A stretch of DNA of 64,000 nt from Maridesulfovibrio sp. (GTDB taxonomy: Bacteria; Desulfobacterota; Desulfovibrionia; Desulfovibrionales; Desulfovibrionaceae). Location of the stretch: the NCBI RefSeq assembly GCF_963666665.1, contig NZ_OY762999.1, forward strand, positions 3,251,001 through 3,315,000. Reading direction: 5' to 3'. How positions within the stretch are numbered: the first letter of the stretch is position 1; each line of letters opens with the position of its first letter. Of the stretch, positions 43,342 to 52,485 are shown one piece after another. Position numbers and translations under genes: made by a program. The notes beneath the pieces are model-generated. The model did not search any database, was not told the origin of the DNA, and worked only from the letters and a program-made list of their open reading frames with translations.

Positions 43342-43725
43342 ATGGCTGAATTGTACGAAGTTTATAAATGCGAAGCTTGCGGTAATATCACTATGGTTCT
43401 TCATGCCGGCCCCGGTAACCTTGCCTGCTGTGGATCAGATATGGTTCTTATGACTGAAAACACCGTTGATGCTGCTAAAGAAAAGCACGTTCCGGTTATT
43501 GAAAAGATCGAAGGCGGCTACAAAGTGAAAGTCGGCGAAGTTGCCCACCCCATGGAAGAAAAGCACTGGATCGAATGGATTGAGCTTTCCTGTGGCAATT
43601 CCCGGATGATCAAACAACTCAAGCCCGGCGAAGCTCCTGAAGCAAAATTCTGCTGCTGCAAGGAAAGCACCGAACCTGTTGTTGCCCGTGCATACTGTAA
43701 CCTGCACGGTCTCTGGAAAGCATAA
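43342..43725 (+). CDS. dfx: Desulfoferrodoxin (superoxide reductase)
   Basis: A 127-residue two-iron protein. Center I: CEACGN and NLACCG (Cys4, desulforedoxin-like). Center II: His ligands in EKHVPV, VAHPMEEKHWIEW and NLHGLW, with the Cys ligand in YCNLHG. It reduces superoxide to peroxide, which rubrerythrin then removes. It lies 31 bases after rbr and just before a rubredoxin gene, its electron donor. This rbr-dfx-rub order fits one stress operon. Confidence 0.97.
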   Translation: MAELYEVYKCEACGNITMVLHAGPGNLACCGSDMVLMTENTVDAAKEKHVPVIEKIEGGYKVKVGEVAHPMEEKHWIEWIELSCGNSRMIKQLKPGEAPEAKFCCCKESTEPVVARAYCNLHGLWKA

Positions 43726-43739
43726 GACAGGATACCACT

Positions 43740-43919
43740 ATGGCTGAACCCAAAGATATGTATCAATGTCAGGTTAGCAATTGCGGTTATATCTACAACC
43801 CGGACAAAGGGGACCGCAAAGGTAAAATCGACAAAGGAACTGCCTTTGCAGATCTGCCTGAAGACTGGAAATGCCCGGTTTGCGGCGCAAGCAAAAAATC
43901 TTTCAAGCCCCTGGGCTAA
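43740..43919 (+). CDS. Rubredoxin with CxxxxC spacing
   Basis: A 59-residue rubredoxin. The first iron knuckle reads CQVSNCGYIYN, with four instead of two residues between the Cys, while the second, CPVCGA, is normal. A similar four-residue spacing is known for a Desulfovibrio desulfuricans rubredoxin-2. It probably feeds electrons to desulfoferrodoxin or rubrerythrin. It starts 14 bases after dfx; a second, standard rubredoxin follows. Confidence 0.9.
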   Translation: MAEPKDMYQCQVSNCGYIYNPDKGDRKGKIDKGTAFADLPEDWKCPVCGASKKSFKPLG

Positions 43920-43942
43920 TAAAATTATCACGGAGATAGGAA

Positions 43943-44101
43943 ATGAAATACGTATGTACTATTTGTGGTTGGGTTTATGATCCTGCTGAAGGTGATCCGG
44001 ATGGCGGTATCGCTCCCGGTACCAAATTCGAAGATATCCCCGAAGATTGGGAATGTCCGGTTTGCGGCGCAAGCAAGGATGATTTCGAGCCTGAAGATTA
44101 A
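43943..44101 (+). CDS. rub: Rubredoxin, standard type
   Basis: A 52-residue rubredoxin: MKYVCTICGWVYDPAEG and ECPVCGASKDDFEP give the usual Cys4 iron site. It is the likely donor to the flavodiiron enzyme encoded 120 bases downstream, as in Desulfovibrio rub-roo pairs. A GGAGATAGG stretch precedes the ATG. Confidence 0.95.
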   Translation: MKYVCTICGWVYDPAEGDPDGGIAPGTKFEDIPEDWECPVCGASKDDFEPED

Positions 44102-44152
44102 GCTGCCGAGCACGGCATCCTGCTGAATACGGATGCGTATATAAAGAAAAAA

Positions 44153-44181
44153 CAGAAAGCCGGGATATTCCCGGCTTTCTG
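44153..44181. terminator. Perfect hairpin between rubredoxin and roo
   Basis: CAGAAAGCCGGGA pairs fully with its complement around a three-base loop. No T-run follows, so it may be a processing or attenuation point inside the operon. Confidence 0.5.
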
Positions 44182-44221
44182 CGCATAAATAAAACCATAA
44201 AATTATAGTAGGAATATTCAA

Positions 44222-45427
44222 GTGAGACCTATTGAAATCAAAGAAGGCGTACATTGGATCGGAGTTGTGGACTGGAATTGCCGCAACTTTCACGGATATG
44301 CACGCTCCGCCAACGGAACCACATACAACGCTTTCTACATTGAAGACGAAAAAAAAGTTCTGGTGGATACTGTTTCCAAAGGATCTGAGAACCAGTTCCT
44401 TTGTTCACTCTCCCACCTGACCAAACCTGAAGAAATCGACTACATTGTCGTCAACCACCTTGAGCCCGACCACGCTGGCTGCCTCGAGAAGATGGTAGAG
44501 CTTTGCAAGCCCGAAAAAATCTTTGTTTCCGTCATGGGCGGAAAAAATATCGCTACATTTTTTGATAGCAAAGACTGGCCCGTACATGTAGTCAAACCCG
44601 GTGAAGAAGTTTCCATAGGTAAACGCACCCTGCGTTTCTATGAAACCCGCATGCTGCACTGGCCCGACAACATGTTCACTTTTATTCCCGAAGACAAGCT
44701 GCTCTTCACCAGTGACGCTTTCGGACAGAACATTGCCGCCAGCGAGCGCTGGGTAGATGAAATGAGCAAAGTGATGGTCGTAGACTATATGCAGCAGTAC
44801 TACGCAAACATCATCACCCCTTATTCCTCTAAGGTTATCAAAACCCTCGAGACTTTTGCGGGCCTCAACCTTGATGTAGACATGATCTGCCCTGACCACG
44901 GCCTCATGTTCCGTGGTGATGACTGCGCTCTGGCTCTTGATAAATATATGGAATTCGCAAAACAGGAACCCAAGCAGAAAGCAACCCTGTTCTACGACAC
45001 CATGTGGAGCTCCACCGAGCGCATGATCAACGCTGTTGCTTCCGGCCTCGTTTCCGAAGGCATTTCTGTTAAAGTTATGTCTGTAAAGGCCAACCACCAC
45101 AGCGACATCATGAGCGAAGTTTTCGACTCCGCAGCGATTGTCCTCGGTTCCCCGACCCACAACAACGGCATCCTCCCCGGTATGGCTGACGCACTGACTT
45201 ACATCAAAGGCCTGCGTCCCCAGGACAAGATCGGTGCTGCAGTAGGTTCCTTCGGCTGGTCCGGAGAGTGTGTCAATATTCTCAACGAATGGCTTGAAAA
45301 AATGGGCTGCGAAATCATCGAGCCTCAGATCAAAGCTAAAAACCGTCCTGACCATGACACTCTCAAAGAGTGCTTCCAGCTCGGTGTTACCATTGCTGCA
45401 GCAATTAAAGAAAAGACTGCTAAATAG
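44222..45427 (+). CDS. roo: Rubredoxin:oxygen oxidoreductase (flavodiiron protein)
   Basis: A 401-residue enzyme: an N-terminal metallo-beta-lactamase-like diiron domain with the ligand motif HLEPDHAG, further His near LHWPD and CPDHGL, and a C-terminal flavodoxin domain (about 255-395, FYDTMWSSTERM FMN loop). It reduces oxygen (or NO) to water with electrons from rubredoxin. GTG start with a GGAAT-type weak site. Located directly downstream of the rubredoxin gene. Confidence 0.95.
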   Translation: MRPIEIKEGVHWIGVVDWNCRNFHGYARSANGTTYNAFYIEDEKKVLVDTVSKGSENQFLCSLSHLTKPEEIDYIVVNHLEPDHAGCLEKMVELCKPEKIFVSVMGGKNIATFFDSKDWPVHVVKPGEEVSIGKRTLRFYETRMLHWPDNMFTFIPEDKLLFTSDAFGQNIAASERWVDEMSKVMVVDYMQQYYANIITPYSSKVIKTLETFAGLNLDVDMICPDHGLMFRGDDCALALDKYMEFAKQEPKQKATLFYDTMWSSTERMINAVASGLVSEGISVKVMSVKANHHSDIMSEVFDSAAIVLGSPTHNNGILPGMADALTYIKGLRPQDKIGAAVGSFGWSGECVNILNEWLEKMGCEIIEPQIKAKNRPDHDTLKECFQLGVTIAAAIKEKTAK

Positions 45428-45438
45428 CATGAATATTC

Positions 45439-45474
45439 CCGGGCGGAGTCAACTCCGCCCGGATTTTCGTTTTT
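45439..45474 (+). terminator. Rho-independent terminator after roo
   Basis: CCGGGCGGAGT pairs with ACTCCGCCCGG, followed by ATTTTCGTTTTTT. Confidence 0.9.
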
Positions 45475-45599
45475 TCAAAAACTAATTCACAAAGCCTTTA
45501 TTTTTATGTTATTTAAAACTTGAAAATATAAAAATAGGAAGCTGTTACACCACTATCGATAATAGTTTTTTTTAGCGTTACCTTTTAGGAGGATCGCAT

Positions 45600-46298
45600 A
45601 TGGCTACCGGACGTAAGATAAAAACAGAAGTCATGGCCGCACTGGCTAACGAAAACTGGGAAAGCAAGTTTGAAGAATTAATGGATAAATACTCCATGCA
45701 GAATCTTGTTTCCCCGCTTTTCGCTTCACTGTGTGCGACCACGGTTATAGTCCGCTGGCACGGAATTACCTGCTTCGGCAAGGTCATCTCCCGTATGGTG
45801 GAGGAAGACGCACCCAAGGCCCGCATTGTCATGCGCAGAATCATGTGGATGCTCAATGAGGAGTCCGGTGGATGTGCATGGGGAGTTCCTGAAGCCATGG
45901 GCGAAATCACTGCCGTAAACGATCTGATGGCCGCTGAATACGGTAAAATCCTTTTAAGCTACAGCCACGAGGACGAAGAAGGTCCGGAAAACTACCTTGA
46001 ATTTCCGACCCTGCTCCGCGGGGCGGTTTGGGGAGTTGCCCGTATGGCACAGACTCGTCAAAAAATCGCGGCTCAAGCAACAGGCGACCTTATCCGTTTT
46101 CTTTCCTATCCCGACCCGGTTATTAAGGGGACTGCCTGCTGGGCTCTTGGGGGGTTGAAATCAACGGAATCCGTCAAAAAGCTTGAAGCTTTGGTGGATA
46201 ATGATACTGTTATAGATATTTATAAGGACTCTTCATTGCAGTCTGTAACAGTGGGAAGGCTGGCTCAGGAAGCTCTGGATAAAATTTCCGGAATTTAA
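45600..46298 (+). CDS. HEAT-repeat-like protein upstream of cydAB
   Basis: A 232-residue soluble helical protein resembling conserved Desulfovibrio proteins of the DVU0298 type. The C-terminal part shows HEAT-like helical pairs (IRFLSYPDPVIKGTACWALGGL). The middle holds CAWGVPEAMGEI. The gene has a strong AGGAGG site and lies 24 bases before cydA on the same strand. A link to bd-oxidase assembly or regulation is inferred from position only. Confidence 0.7.
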   Translation: MATGRKIKTEVMAALANENWESKFEELMDKYSMQNLVSPLFASLCATTVIVRWHGITCFGKVISRMVEEDAPKARIVMRRIMWMLNEESGGCAWGVPEAMGEITAVNDLMAAEYGKILLSYSHEDEEGPENYLEFPTLLRGAVWGVARMAQTRQKIAAQATGDLIRFLSYPDPVIKGTACWALGGLKSTESVKKLEALVDNDTVIDIYKDSSLQSVTVGRLAQEALDKISGI

Positions 46299-46322
46299 TT
46301 AACAACTTGAACAAGGAGAGGG

Positions 46323-47639
46323 ATGATGGATGTTCTGATGCTGTCAAGGCTGCAATTTGCCATGGCAACAATGTTCCACTTCATTTTCGTACCGCTCACA
46401 CTGGGACTTTCCATACTGGTTGCCATCATGGAAACCATGTACGTGCGCACCAAAAAAGATATTTACCTGCGCATGACCAAATTCTGGGGAAAGCTGTTCG
46501 TCATTAACTTTGTTCTTGGTGTCGTGACCGGAATCACACTTGAATTCCAGTTCGGCACCAACTGGTCCCGCTACTCAGAATATGTTGGTGACATCTTCGG
46601 ATCATTGCTGGCAGTGGAAGCCACTGTGGCTTTCTTTCTTGAATCAACTTTTCTGGCCGCATGGATTTTCGGATGGAAAAAACTTTCTCCCAAAATGCAC
46701 GCTGCCTCCATCTGGATTGTAGCTATCGCTTCCAATATTTCAGCTGTCTGGATCATCCTTGCTAACGGCTGGATGCAGAACCCTGTCGGCTACGTGATGC
46801 GTAACGGCCGTGCTGAACTCGAAAGCTTCAGTGAAGTAATCAGCAACCCCTTTGCATGGGGACAGTTCTTCCATAACGGTTTCGGAGCTTTCGTTGTAGC
46901 AGGATTCTTCATCATGGGAATCAGTGCTTACCACCTGCTCAAGAAGAACGAAGTTGAATTCTTCACCAAGTCCTTCAAAATGGGCATGATCACCGCCTTT
47001 CTCTTTTCTGTGCTGGTTGCCGCGCAAGGCCACAACCACGCTCAGGACGTAGCAGTGAAACAGCCTGCAAAACTGGCTGCCATGGAAGCTCTCTGGGATA
47101 CCGCACCTGACGGTGCCCCCATGTACCTGCTGGCTATGCCTGATGAAAAAAATGAAACCAACGCCGTAGAATTTCTCGGAATCCCCGGTGGATTGAGCTT
47201 CCTTGCCTTCAACAGCTTTGACGCTCCGGTCAAGGGTCTCAAGGAATGGCCTAAAGAAGACCGTCCCCCGGTAACAGTGACATTCCTCTCCTTCAGGCTC
47301 ATGGTAGGTCTGGGCACACTCTTCCCGATCCTTTGTATCTGGGGCTGGATGAACCGCAAAAAACTTACTGAAAACAAGCTCTACCTGCGAATCATGCTCT
47401 TCGCTATCCCCCTGCCTTACGTTGCCATGTGGGCCGGATGGGCAGTTGCCGAAGTAGGACGCCAGCCTTGGATCGTATACGGCATGATGAAAACAACCGA
47501 CGCGGTTTCGCCCATTGCGACCAGTCAGGTTGCTTTCTCCCTCATCGCCCTGACCACCCTTTACACCCTGCTGGGTGCGGCTGAAATCTTCCTGCTGGCG
47601 AAATTCGCCCGCAAGGGTCCTCAACCTGAAAAGGCCTAA
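46323..47639 (+). CDS. cydA: Cytochrome bd oxidase subunit I
   Basis: A 438-residue membrane subunit with about nine helices. Heme-ligand and proton-path phrases are present: LQFAMATMFHFIFVPLTLG, EFQFGTNWSRYS, GQFFHNGFGAFVVAGFF and GWAVAEVGRQPWIVYG. It reduces oxygen to water with quinol electrons at high affinity, protecting anaerobes. AAGGAGAG precedes the ATG. The quinol loop is of the short type. Paired with cydB 27 bases downstream. Confidence 0.95.
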   Translation: MMDVLMLSRLQFAMATMFHFIFVPLTLGLSILVAIMETMYVRTKKDIYLRMTKFWGKLFVINFVLGVVTGITLEFQFGTNWSRYSEYVGDIFGSLLAVEATVAFFLESTFLAAWIFGWKKLSPKMHAASIWIVAIASNISAVWIILANGWMQNPVGYVMRNGRAELESFSEVISNPFAWGQFFHNGFGAFVVAGFFIMGISAYHLLKKNEVEFFTKSFKMGMITAFLFSVLVAAQGHNHAQDVAVKQPAKLAAMEALWDTAPDGAPMYLLAMPDEKNETNAVEFLGIPGGLSFLAFNSFDAPVKGLKEWPKEDRPPVTVTFLSFRLMVGLGTLFPILCIWGWMNRKKLTENKLYLRIMLFAIPLPYVAMWAGWAVAEVGRQPWIVYGMMKTTDAVSPIATSQVAFSLIALTTLYTLLGAAEIFLLAKFARKGPQPEKA

Positions 47640-47666
47640 TAGAGCCTGTAAGATAAGGAGATTACA

Positions 47667-48683
47667 ATGCTTGAATCAATCTGGTTCTTACTCTGGGGAG
47701 TGCTCTGGGCCGTATACTTCATGCTCGACGGGTATGACCTCGGCCTCGGTGCGATGATGCCCTTTGTGGCCAAGACCGAAAAAGACCGTAAAATTATCTA
47801 TAATTCTATGGGCCCCTTCTGGGACGGTAACGAAGTATGGCTGATCACCGCCGGCGGTGTGACTTTCGCTGCTTTTCCCAAGGCCTACGCTGTCATGTTC
47901 AGCGGACTTTATACCGCACTCATGCTGCTGCTCATCGCCCTGATTATCCGTGGTGTTGCTTTTGAATTCCGCGGACTCATGGAAAGTGACCGCGGCCGCA
48001 AGTTCTGGGATGCATGCATGGTCCTCGGCAGCTTCCTGCCCGCCCTGCTGCTCGGTGTTGCATTCGCCAATATCTTCATGGGTATCCCCATTGACGGCGA
48101 AGGCGTCTTTCAGGGCAACCTGTTTACCCTGCTCAATCCTTACGGACTCGGCGGCGGTATTCTCTTCGTTCTCCTTTTTGCCCAGCACGGCCTGCTCTGG
48201 CTGGCAGCACGTACCGAGGACGGCGAACTCAACCAACGCGCCGCAAACCTCGCCGCCACCATCTGGCCGGTTCTAGCTGCGGTTTATATTGCCTTTTTGG
48301 CCCTCACCGGGGTATATACCAAGCTGCTCAGTAACTTCCTTGCCTACCCGGCCCTGTTACTGATCCTTTTGGTTCCGGTCCTTGCAATCGTCAAGGTTCG
48401 CACTCTCATTGCAGCACGCAAATGGTGGAATGCATGGATCAGCTCTGCTGTTCTGATTGTTTCCACTACCATGTTCGGCGTGATCGGACTGTTCCCGGCA
48501 CTGCTGCCCTCCAGCATCAATCCGGCATACTCCATCACCATCCACAATGCTGCATCAAGCCAGCTGACCCTGAAGATCATGTTGACGGTTGCACTGATCA
48601 TGGTCCCCATCGTCATCGGTTACCAGTTCTGGATGCATAAGATGTTTGCAACCAAGATCACTGATGAAGATCTGGGCTATTAA
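47667..48683 (+). CDS. cydB: Cytochrome bd oxidase subunit II
   Basis: A 338-residue membrane subunit with eight or nine helices; family phrases MLDGYDLGLGAMMPF and GPFWDGNEVWLITAGGVTFAAFP are intact. It partners CydA. AAGGAG precedes the ATG. A ferritin gene follows 32 bases later, so the oxidase and iron store may share a transcript. No CydX-type small subunit was found between them. Confidence 0.95.
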   Translation: MLESIWFLLWGVLWAVYFMLDGYDLGLGAMMPFVAKTEKDRKIIYNSMGPFWDGNEVWLITAGGVTFAAFPKAYAVMFSGLYTALMLLLIALIIRGVAFEFRGLMESDRGRKFWDACMVLGSFLPALLLGVAFANIFMGIPIDGEGVFQGNLFTLLNPYGLGGGILFVLLFAQHGLLWLAARTEDGELNQRAANLAATIWPVLAAVYIAFLALTGVYTKLLSNFLAYPALLLILLVPVLAIVKVRTLIAARKWWNAWISSAVLIVSTTMFGVIGLFPALLPSSINPAYSITIHNAASSQLTLKIMLTVALIMVPIVIGYQFWMHKMFATKITDEDLGY

Positions 48684-48715
48684 CAAACTGATTCCAATTA
48701 CGGAGAACATCAATA

Positions 48716-49222
48716 ATGTCTAACAAGGTTCTTGAAAAAGCTCTTAACGAACAGCTCAACGCTGAAATGTACTCTGCTTACCTTTACCTCTCCATGTCCG
48801 CTTACTTCAGCGACATCGGACTGGACGGCTTTGCCAACTGGATGCGCGTACAGGCTAAGGAAGAGCAGTTCCACGCCATGAAGTTCTATGATTACATCAA
48901 CGAACGAGGCGGCAGAGTGCTCCTCACTGCAATCGAAGCACCCAAGACCGAGTGGGAATCCCCGCTGGCCTGCATTGAGGCTGTTCTTGAGCACGAGAAG
49001 CATGTTACTTCCCTGATCAACAATCTCGTGAACCTCGCAATTGATGAAAGAGATCACGCAACCAACATCTTCCTGCAGTGGTTCGTAACCGAGCAAGTGG
49101 AAGAAGAAGACAACGTGAACGCAGTACTGAACAAGCTCCGCCTCCTCAACGGCGAAGGCAACGGCATGTTCATCCTTGATAAGGAACTTTCCACCCGCGT
49201 ATTCAACGCACCAGCTGAATAG
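48716..49222 (+). CDS. ftn: Ferritin
   Basis: A 168-residue non-heme ferritin. Ferroxidase ligands are seen in EQLNAEMYSAYLYLSM and EEQFHAMKFYDYINERGG, and the third-helix phrase IDERDHATNIFLQWFVTEQVEEE is typical. It oxidises and stores iron as a 24-mer. It follows cydB on the same strand. It gives a protein-shell iron store in addition to the candidate ferrosome cluster. Confidence 0.95.
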   Translation: MSNKVLEKALNEQLNAEMYSAYLYLSMSAYFSDIGLDGFANWMRVQAKEEQFHAMKFYDYINERGGRVLLTAIEAPKTEWESPLACIEAVLEHEKHVTSLINNLVNLAIDERDHATNIFLQWFVTEQVEEEDNVNAVLNKLRLLNGEGNGMFILDKELSTRVFNAPAE

Positions 49223-49246
49223 TTCCGACTGCAATACAGACGAAAT

Positions 49247-49285
49247 AAGTCCCCTGAAGCACTGCTTCAGGGGACTTTGTTTTTG
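49247..49285 (+). terminator. Rho-independent terminator after ferritin
   Basis: AAGTCCCCTGAAGC pairs with GCTTCAGGGGACTT, followed by TTGTTTTTG. Confidence 0.88.
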
Positions 49286-49312
49286 AAAATGAACCTTATT
49301 TGAAATCAGGAT

Positions 49313-50092
49313 TTAGTACTGGAAACTAACCGAAGAGTTTGAGGCGGCGGCGAAAAACTCAGAAGCCTGATTCTGGTAGGCCCGAACTCCGGCCATTTGC
49401 CTTGCCGAGAATCGTTTTCCCTGTGGTTCGGTATTAGTGGCAGGCTCTTTACTCTCTTCAGCATTAACTCCTGTAACCTGCGCAGCCTGCTGCTTTGCCT
49501 TCTCCTCTTCTTCCTCAGAAACAACACCGTCGCCATTTAAATCCTTTTCCTCGTCATCCTTTTCCTTCTGAAAAAAGTTCTTCTGGAACTCCGACAGAGC
49601 TTCAGAAAATAAACTTCCCTCCTGAACCCGCTCCTCGGCATCTCTCAAGGAGTCGATTTCAGCCTGCGAAACTTTGCCGTCCCCGTCTGAATCAAGCATG
49701 TTGAATGTTCTTTCATCCAGTCCGCTGTCTTCAAGGGTAACCATTTTCTGTGGGCCTGCATTCGGCATCTTTGCGGCAGAATTTTCCGCCTGCTGCATCT
49801 CCACATCAAGCTTGCCGATATCTCCTTTCTGCTGCTGCAACTGTTCAAGCTTTGCCTGAACTTCCGCAACAGATATCCTGCCGTTGCCATCAACGTCATA
49901 CTTGGAAAACTCTTTTTTACGCAGCCCTGATTCATCGAGGTCAAGGATTCCATCGCCATCCTTATCCTTCGATATCATTAACGAATCAATAAAATCAGCC
50001 TGCTGACTCTGCTCTATAATTCTTGATTCATCGGGAGCATAATTCGCACTCACCTGCGAATTTTCAGAGCCGTCAATTACTGAAATACTCAT
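49313..50092 (-). CDS. EF-hand calcium-binding-type protein
   Basis: A 259-residue acidic protein without signal peptide. Four EF-hand loops are visible: DKDGDGILDLDE, DVDGNGRISVAE, DSDGDGKVSQAE and DLNGDGVVSEEE. Between them are Gln-rich and Glu-rich linkers; the C-terminus ends in SVSFQY. Proteins of this make-up occur in Desulfovibrio and other proteobacteria without a fixed role. GGAG precedes the ATG. Single transcription unit. Confidence 0.85.
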   Translation of the reverse strand: MSISVIDGSENSQVSANYAPDESRIIEQSQQADFIDSLMISKDKDGDGILDLDESGLRKKEFSKYDVDGNGRISVAEVQAKLEQLQQQKGDIGKLDVEMQQAENSAAKMPNAGPQKMVTLEDSGLDERTFNMLDSDGDGKVSQAEIDSLRDAEERVQEGSLFSEALSEFQKNFFQKEKDDEEKDLNGDGVVSEEEEEKAKQQAAQVTGVNAEESKEPATNTEPQGKRFSARQMAGVRAYQNQASEFFAAASNSSVSFQY

Positions 50093-50344
50093 CTCATTAC
50101 TCCTGAGCTATCCGCACTTAACGGGAGAGGTAATAATTGCCTGACAGAAAACATTAAGAACCATAAAGCAATTATCATTCCAATACTCAGAGCATAAATA
50201 CCGATTAATCAAGCCATTATCGCATTATGAGATCTGAAACAGCATCTTGATCATTTAGAATTCTGTAGTACTGAGCTATTACCATTGCTTCTCTGTTTTT
50301 TGCTAATCTGCCTTCAATCAAGCTATCAAAAAAGGAGACAGACA

Positions 50345-50902
50345 ATGGCTAAAAAAATTCTGATGATCGTGGGTGATTTTGTAGAAGATTACGAAGTGAT
50401 GGTTCCCTTTCAGGCTCTGCAGGCAATGGGCTTTGAAGTGGACGCCGTTTGCCCGGACAAAAAAGCAGGAGAACAGGTTGCGACTGCAGTTCATGATTTT
50501 GAATCCCAGCAGACCTACCTTGAACGTCCCGGTCACAACTTTACCCTTAATGCCGACTTTGACACTGTTAATACCGGCGACTATGCTGCCCTTGTAGTTC
50601 CCGGCGGCAGGGCTCCCGAGTATCTGCGTTTGAATGAAAAAGTACTCGATATGGTCCGTGAATTTTCCGACCGTCCCGTTGCGGCAATCTGCCACGGCCC
50701 CCAGCTTCTTGTAGCTGCCGGCGTTCTTGAAGGGAAAAAAGTATCCGCCTATCCGGCCTGCGCCCCTGAAGTAAAACTTGCCGGAGGGGAATACGTTGAA
50801 ATCGAACTTGATGATGCCATTTGCGATGGCAATCTCGTAACCGCTCCCGCATGGCCTGCCCATCCTAAATGGCTGCGCCTGCTGGTTGACCGCATCGGTT
50901 AA
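50345..50902 (+). CDS. DJ-1/PfpI-family protein
   Basis: A 185-residue glutaminase-fold protein. The nucleophile elbow AICHGPQLL has Cys followed by His, with the acidic partner near VGDFVEDYE, as in PfpI/YhbO-type proteins. Family members act as stress proteins, proteases or deglycases. AAGGAGA precedes the ATG. A ribbon-helix-helix gene follows 40 bases later. Confidence 0.88.
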   Translation: MAKKILMIVGDFVEDYEVMVPFQALQAMGFEVDAVCPDKKAGEQVATAVHDFESQQTYLERPGHNFTLNADFDTVNTGDYAALVVPGGRAPEYLRLNEKVLDMVREFSDRPVAAICHGPQLLVAAGVLEGKKVSAYPACAPEVKLAGGEYVEIELDDAICDGNLVTAPAWPAHPKWLRLLVDRIG

Positions 50903-50941
50903 TCAGGCCAAAGGCGGGAAAAGCACGCGAGGGAATCCCAA

Positions 50942-51208
50942 ATGTGTGAAATATATGCTTCCACCCCGCCGGCGGAATATGAACAGATTACCCGCTCCAT
51001 CAGGATAAACGGTGCTGTGACCAGCATACGCATTGAACGAAGATTCTGGAATATCCTTGATGAGCTGGCAGAAGAAGAACAAACCAGTACTGGCAAATTT
51101 ATCTCGACCCTCCACAATGAGGCATATAGCCTTAATGGCGAGATATCCAACTTCGCCTCTTTGCTGCGTGTTGTATGCACCACCTACCTTGTGAACAAAT
51201 CTGCCTGA
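50942..51208 (+). CDS. Ribbon-helix-helix domain protein
   Basis: An 88-residue protein. Residues about 18-70 fit the RHH_4-type pattern: SIRINGAVTSIRIERRFWNI strand and helix, then ILDELAEEEQTSTGKFI. Such small proteins bind DNA as dimers. GAGGGA precedes the ATG. It probably shares a transcript with the PfpI gene, and a terminator follows. Confidence 0.75.
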   Translation: MCEIYASTPPAEYEQITRSIRINGAVTSIRIERRFWNILDELAEEEQTSTGKFISTLHNEAYSLNGEISNFASLLRVVCTTYLVNKSA

Positions 51209-51232
51209 TACAAAGAAAGATGTAACTAAATG

Positions 51233-51266
51233 AAAGCCCGCCCGAATGATTTCAGGCGGGCTTTTT
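51233..51266 (+). terminator. Rho-independent terminator
   Basis: AAAGCCCGCC pairs with GGCGGGCTTT followed by TTATTT. Confidence 0.9.
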
Positions 51267-51372
51267 ATTTAGCCTTCGTTGACACGTTTTTGTAATGCGT
51301 ATACATCAAATGCATATTGATTTTTAATAACATCCTGAGAACTGCCGCCAAAATCATAATTCTGAGGTGCAC

Positions 51373-52482
51373 ATGAATAAATTCTTTTCTGCTGTCCTGT
51401 CCCTGCTCATTACCCTATGTATCTCCCTACCTGCCTTCGGAGGAACCAGAACCATTACAGATATGTCCGGACGCACGGTAGAAATACCGGACAAAGTGGA
51501 ACGTGTGATCTGTTCCGGTCCGGGATGCCTGCGCTACCTGACTTATCTGCAAGGGCAGAATATGATTGTCGGTGTGGACTCCATTGAGCAACGCCAAACA
51601 AGATTCGACGCCCGCCCCTACGCCATCGCCAATCCGCAATTCAAGAAAATGCCCCTCATCGGTGAATTCCGGGGCCACGACAATCCTGAACTGATTCTCG
51701 GCCTTGAACCTCAGCCGCAGGTAATTTTCAAAACATACAAAGACATGGGCTACGATCCGGACGAACTTCAGGCCAAGACCGGAATCCCGGTAGTCTGCCT
51801 TTCCTATGCCAGCTTAGCCGGCAAAAGGGATGTGATCTACAACTCTCTGCAACTCATGGGTAAAGTCATCGGCAAACAGGAACGAGCCAAGGCAGTATGT
51901 GACTTCATGGAAGCCCATATTACCGACCTGACCAAAAGAACAGCAGACATCCCCAAAGAAAAACGCAAGACCTGCTACGTTGGCGGTATTGCCAAGAAAG
52001 GCCCGCACGGTTTTCAGTCCACCGAACCTGCCTATCCGCCTTTCCTCTTTGTAAATGCTCTGAACGTAGCCTGCCCGCCAAAAGGACAGGGTAAACCTTT
52101 GCAGCACGCCAATGTTTCCAAGGAACAGATTGTAGCCTGGAACCCGGAAATTCTCTTTGTGGACATTTCCACCTCCCAGCTGGGAGAAAATGCAGGGGCA
52201 ATTTATGAAATAAAGACCGACCCGGCATACCAGTCACTTGATGCGATTGCTTCCGGTAAAGTTTATACAGTACTTCCCTACAACTGGTATTCTATGAACT
52301 ACGGCTCAATCATTGCCGATGCATACTACGTAGGCAAAGTTCTCTACCCTGAAAGGTTTGAGGACATTAATCCCTCTGCCGAAGCCAATAAAATTTATAG
52401 CTTCATGGTCGGCGCTCCGGTTCTTGAGACCATGACTAAAGCATTCAGCGTAAAAGGTTTTGAAAAACTGGAGCTGAAATAG
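51373..52482 (+). CDS. Metal-chelate ABC transporter, substrate-binding protein
   Basis: A 369-residue protein with signal peptide (cleaved near AFG) and the FecB/BtuF-type fold (ITDMSGRTVEIPDKVERVICSGPG). It should capture an iron complex, cobalamin or another metal chelate in the periplasm and pass it to the permease encoded next. GAGGT lies just before the ATG; a GTG two codons earlier is less likely. A weak Fur-like word, TGATTTTTAATAACA, lies at 51318-51332. Part of a three-gene transporter operon. Confidence 0.88.
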   Translation: MNKFFSAVLSLLITLCISLPAFGGTRTITDMSGRTVEIPDKVERVICSGPGCLRYLTYLQGQNMIVGVDSIEQRQTRFDARPYAIANPQFKKMPLIGEFRGHDNPELILGLEPQPQVIFKTYKDMGYDPDELQAKTGIPVVCLSYASLAGKRDVIYNSLQLMGKVIGKQERAKAVCDFMEAHITDLTKRTADIPKEKRKTCYVGGIAKKGPHGFQSTEPAYPPFLFVNALNVACPPKGQGKPLQHANVSKEQIVAWNPEILFVDISTSQLGENAGAIYEIKTDPAYQSLDAIASGKVYTVLPYNWYSMNYGSIIADAYYVGKVLYPERFEDINPSAEANKIYSFMVGAPVLETMTKAFSVKGFEKLELK

Positions 52483-52485
52483 CTT

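Noticed and set aside
44405..45430. A 341-codon open frame antisense to roo
   Set aside because: It mirrors the codon pattern of a certain gene on the plus strand, has no ribosome site and gives a His/Val/Phe-rich product typical of antisense frames.
46740..47624. A 294-codon open frame antisense to cydA
   Set aside because: Fully covered by the certain cydA gene, with no start signal and no recognisable domain.
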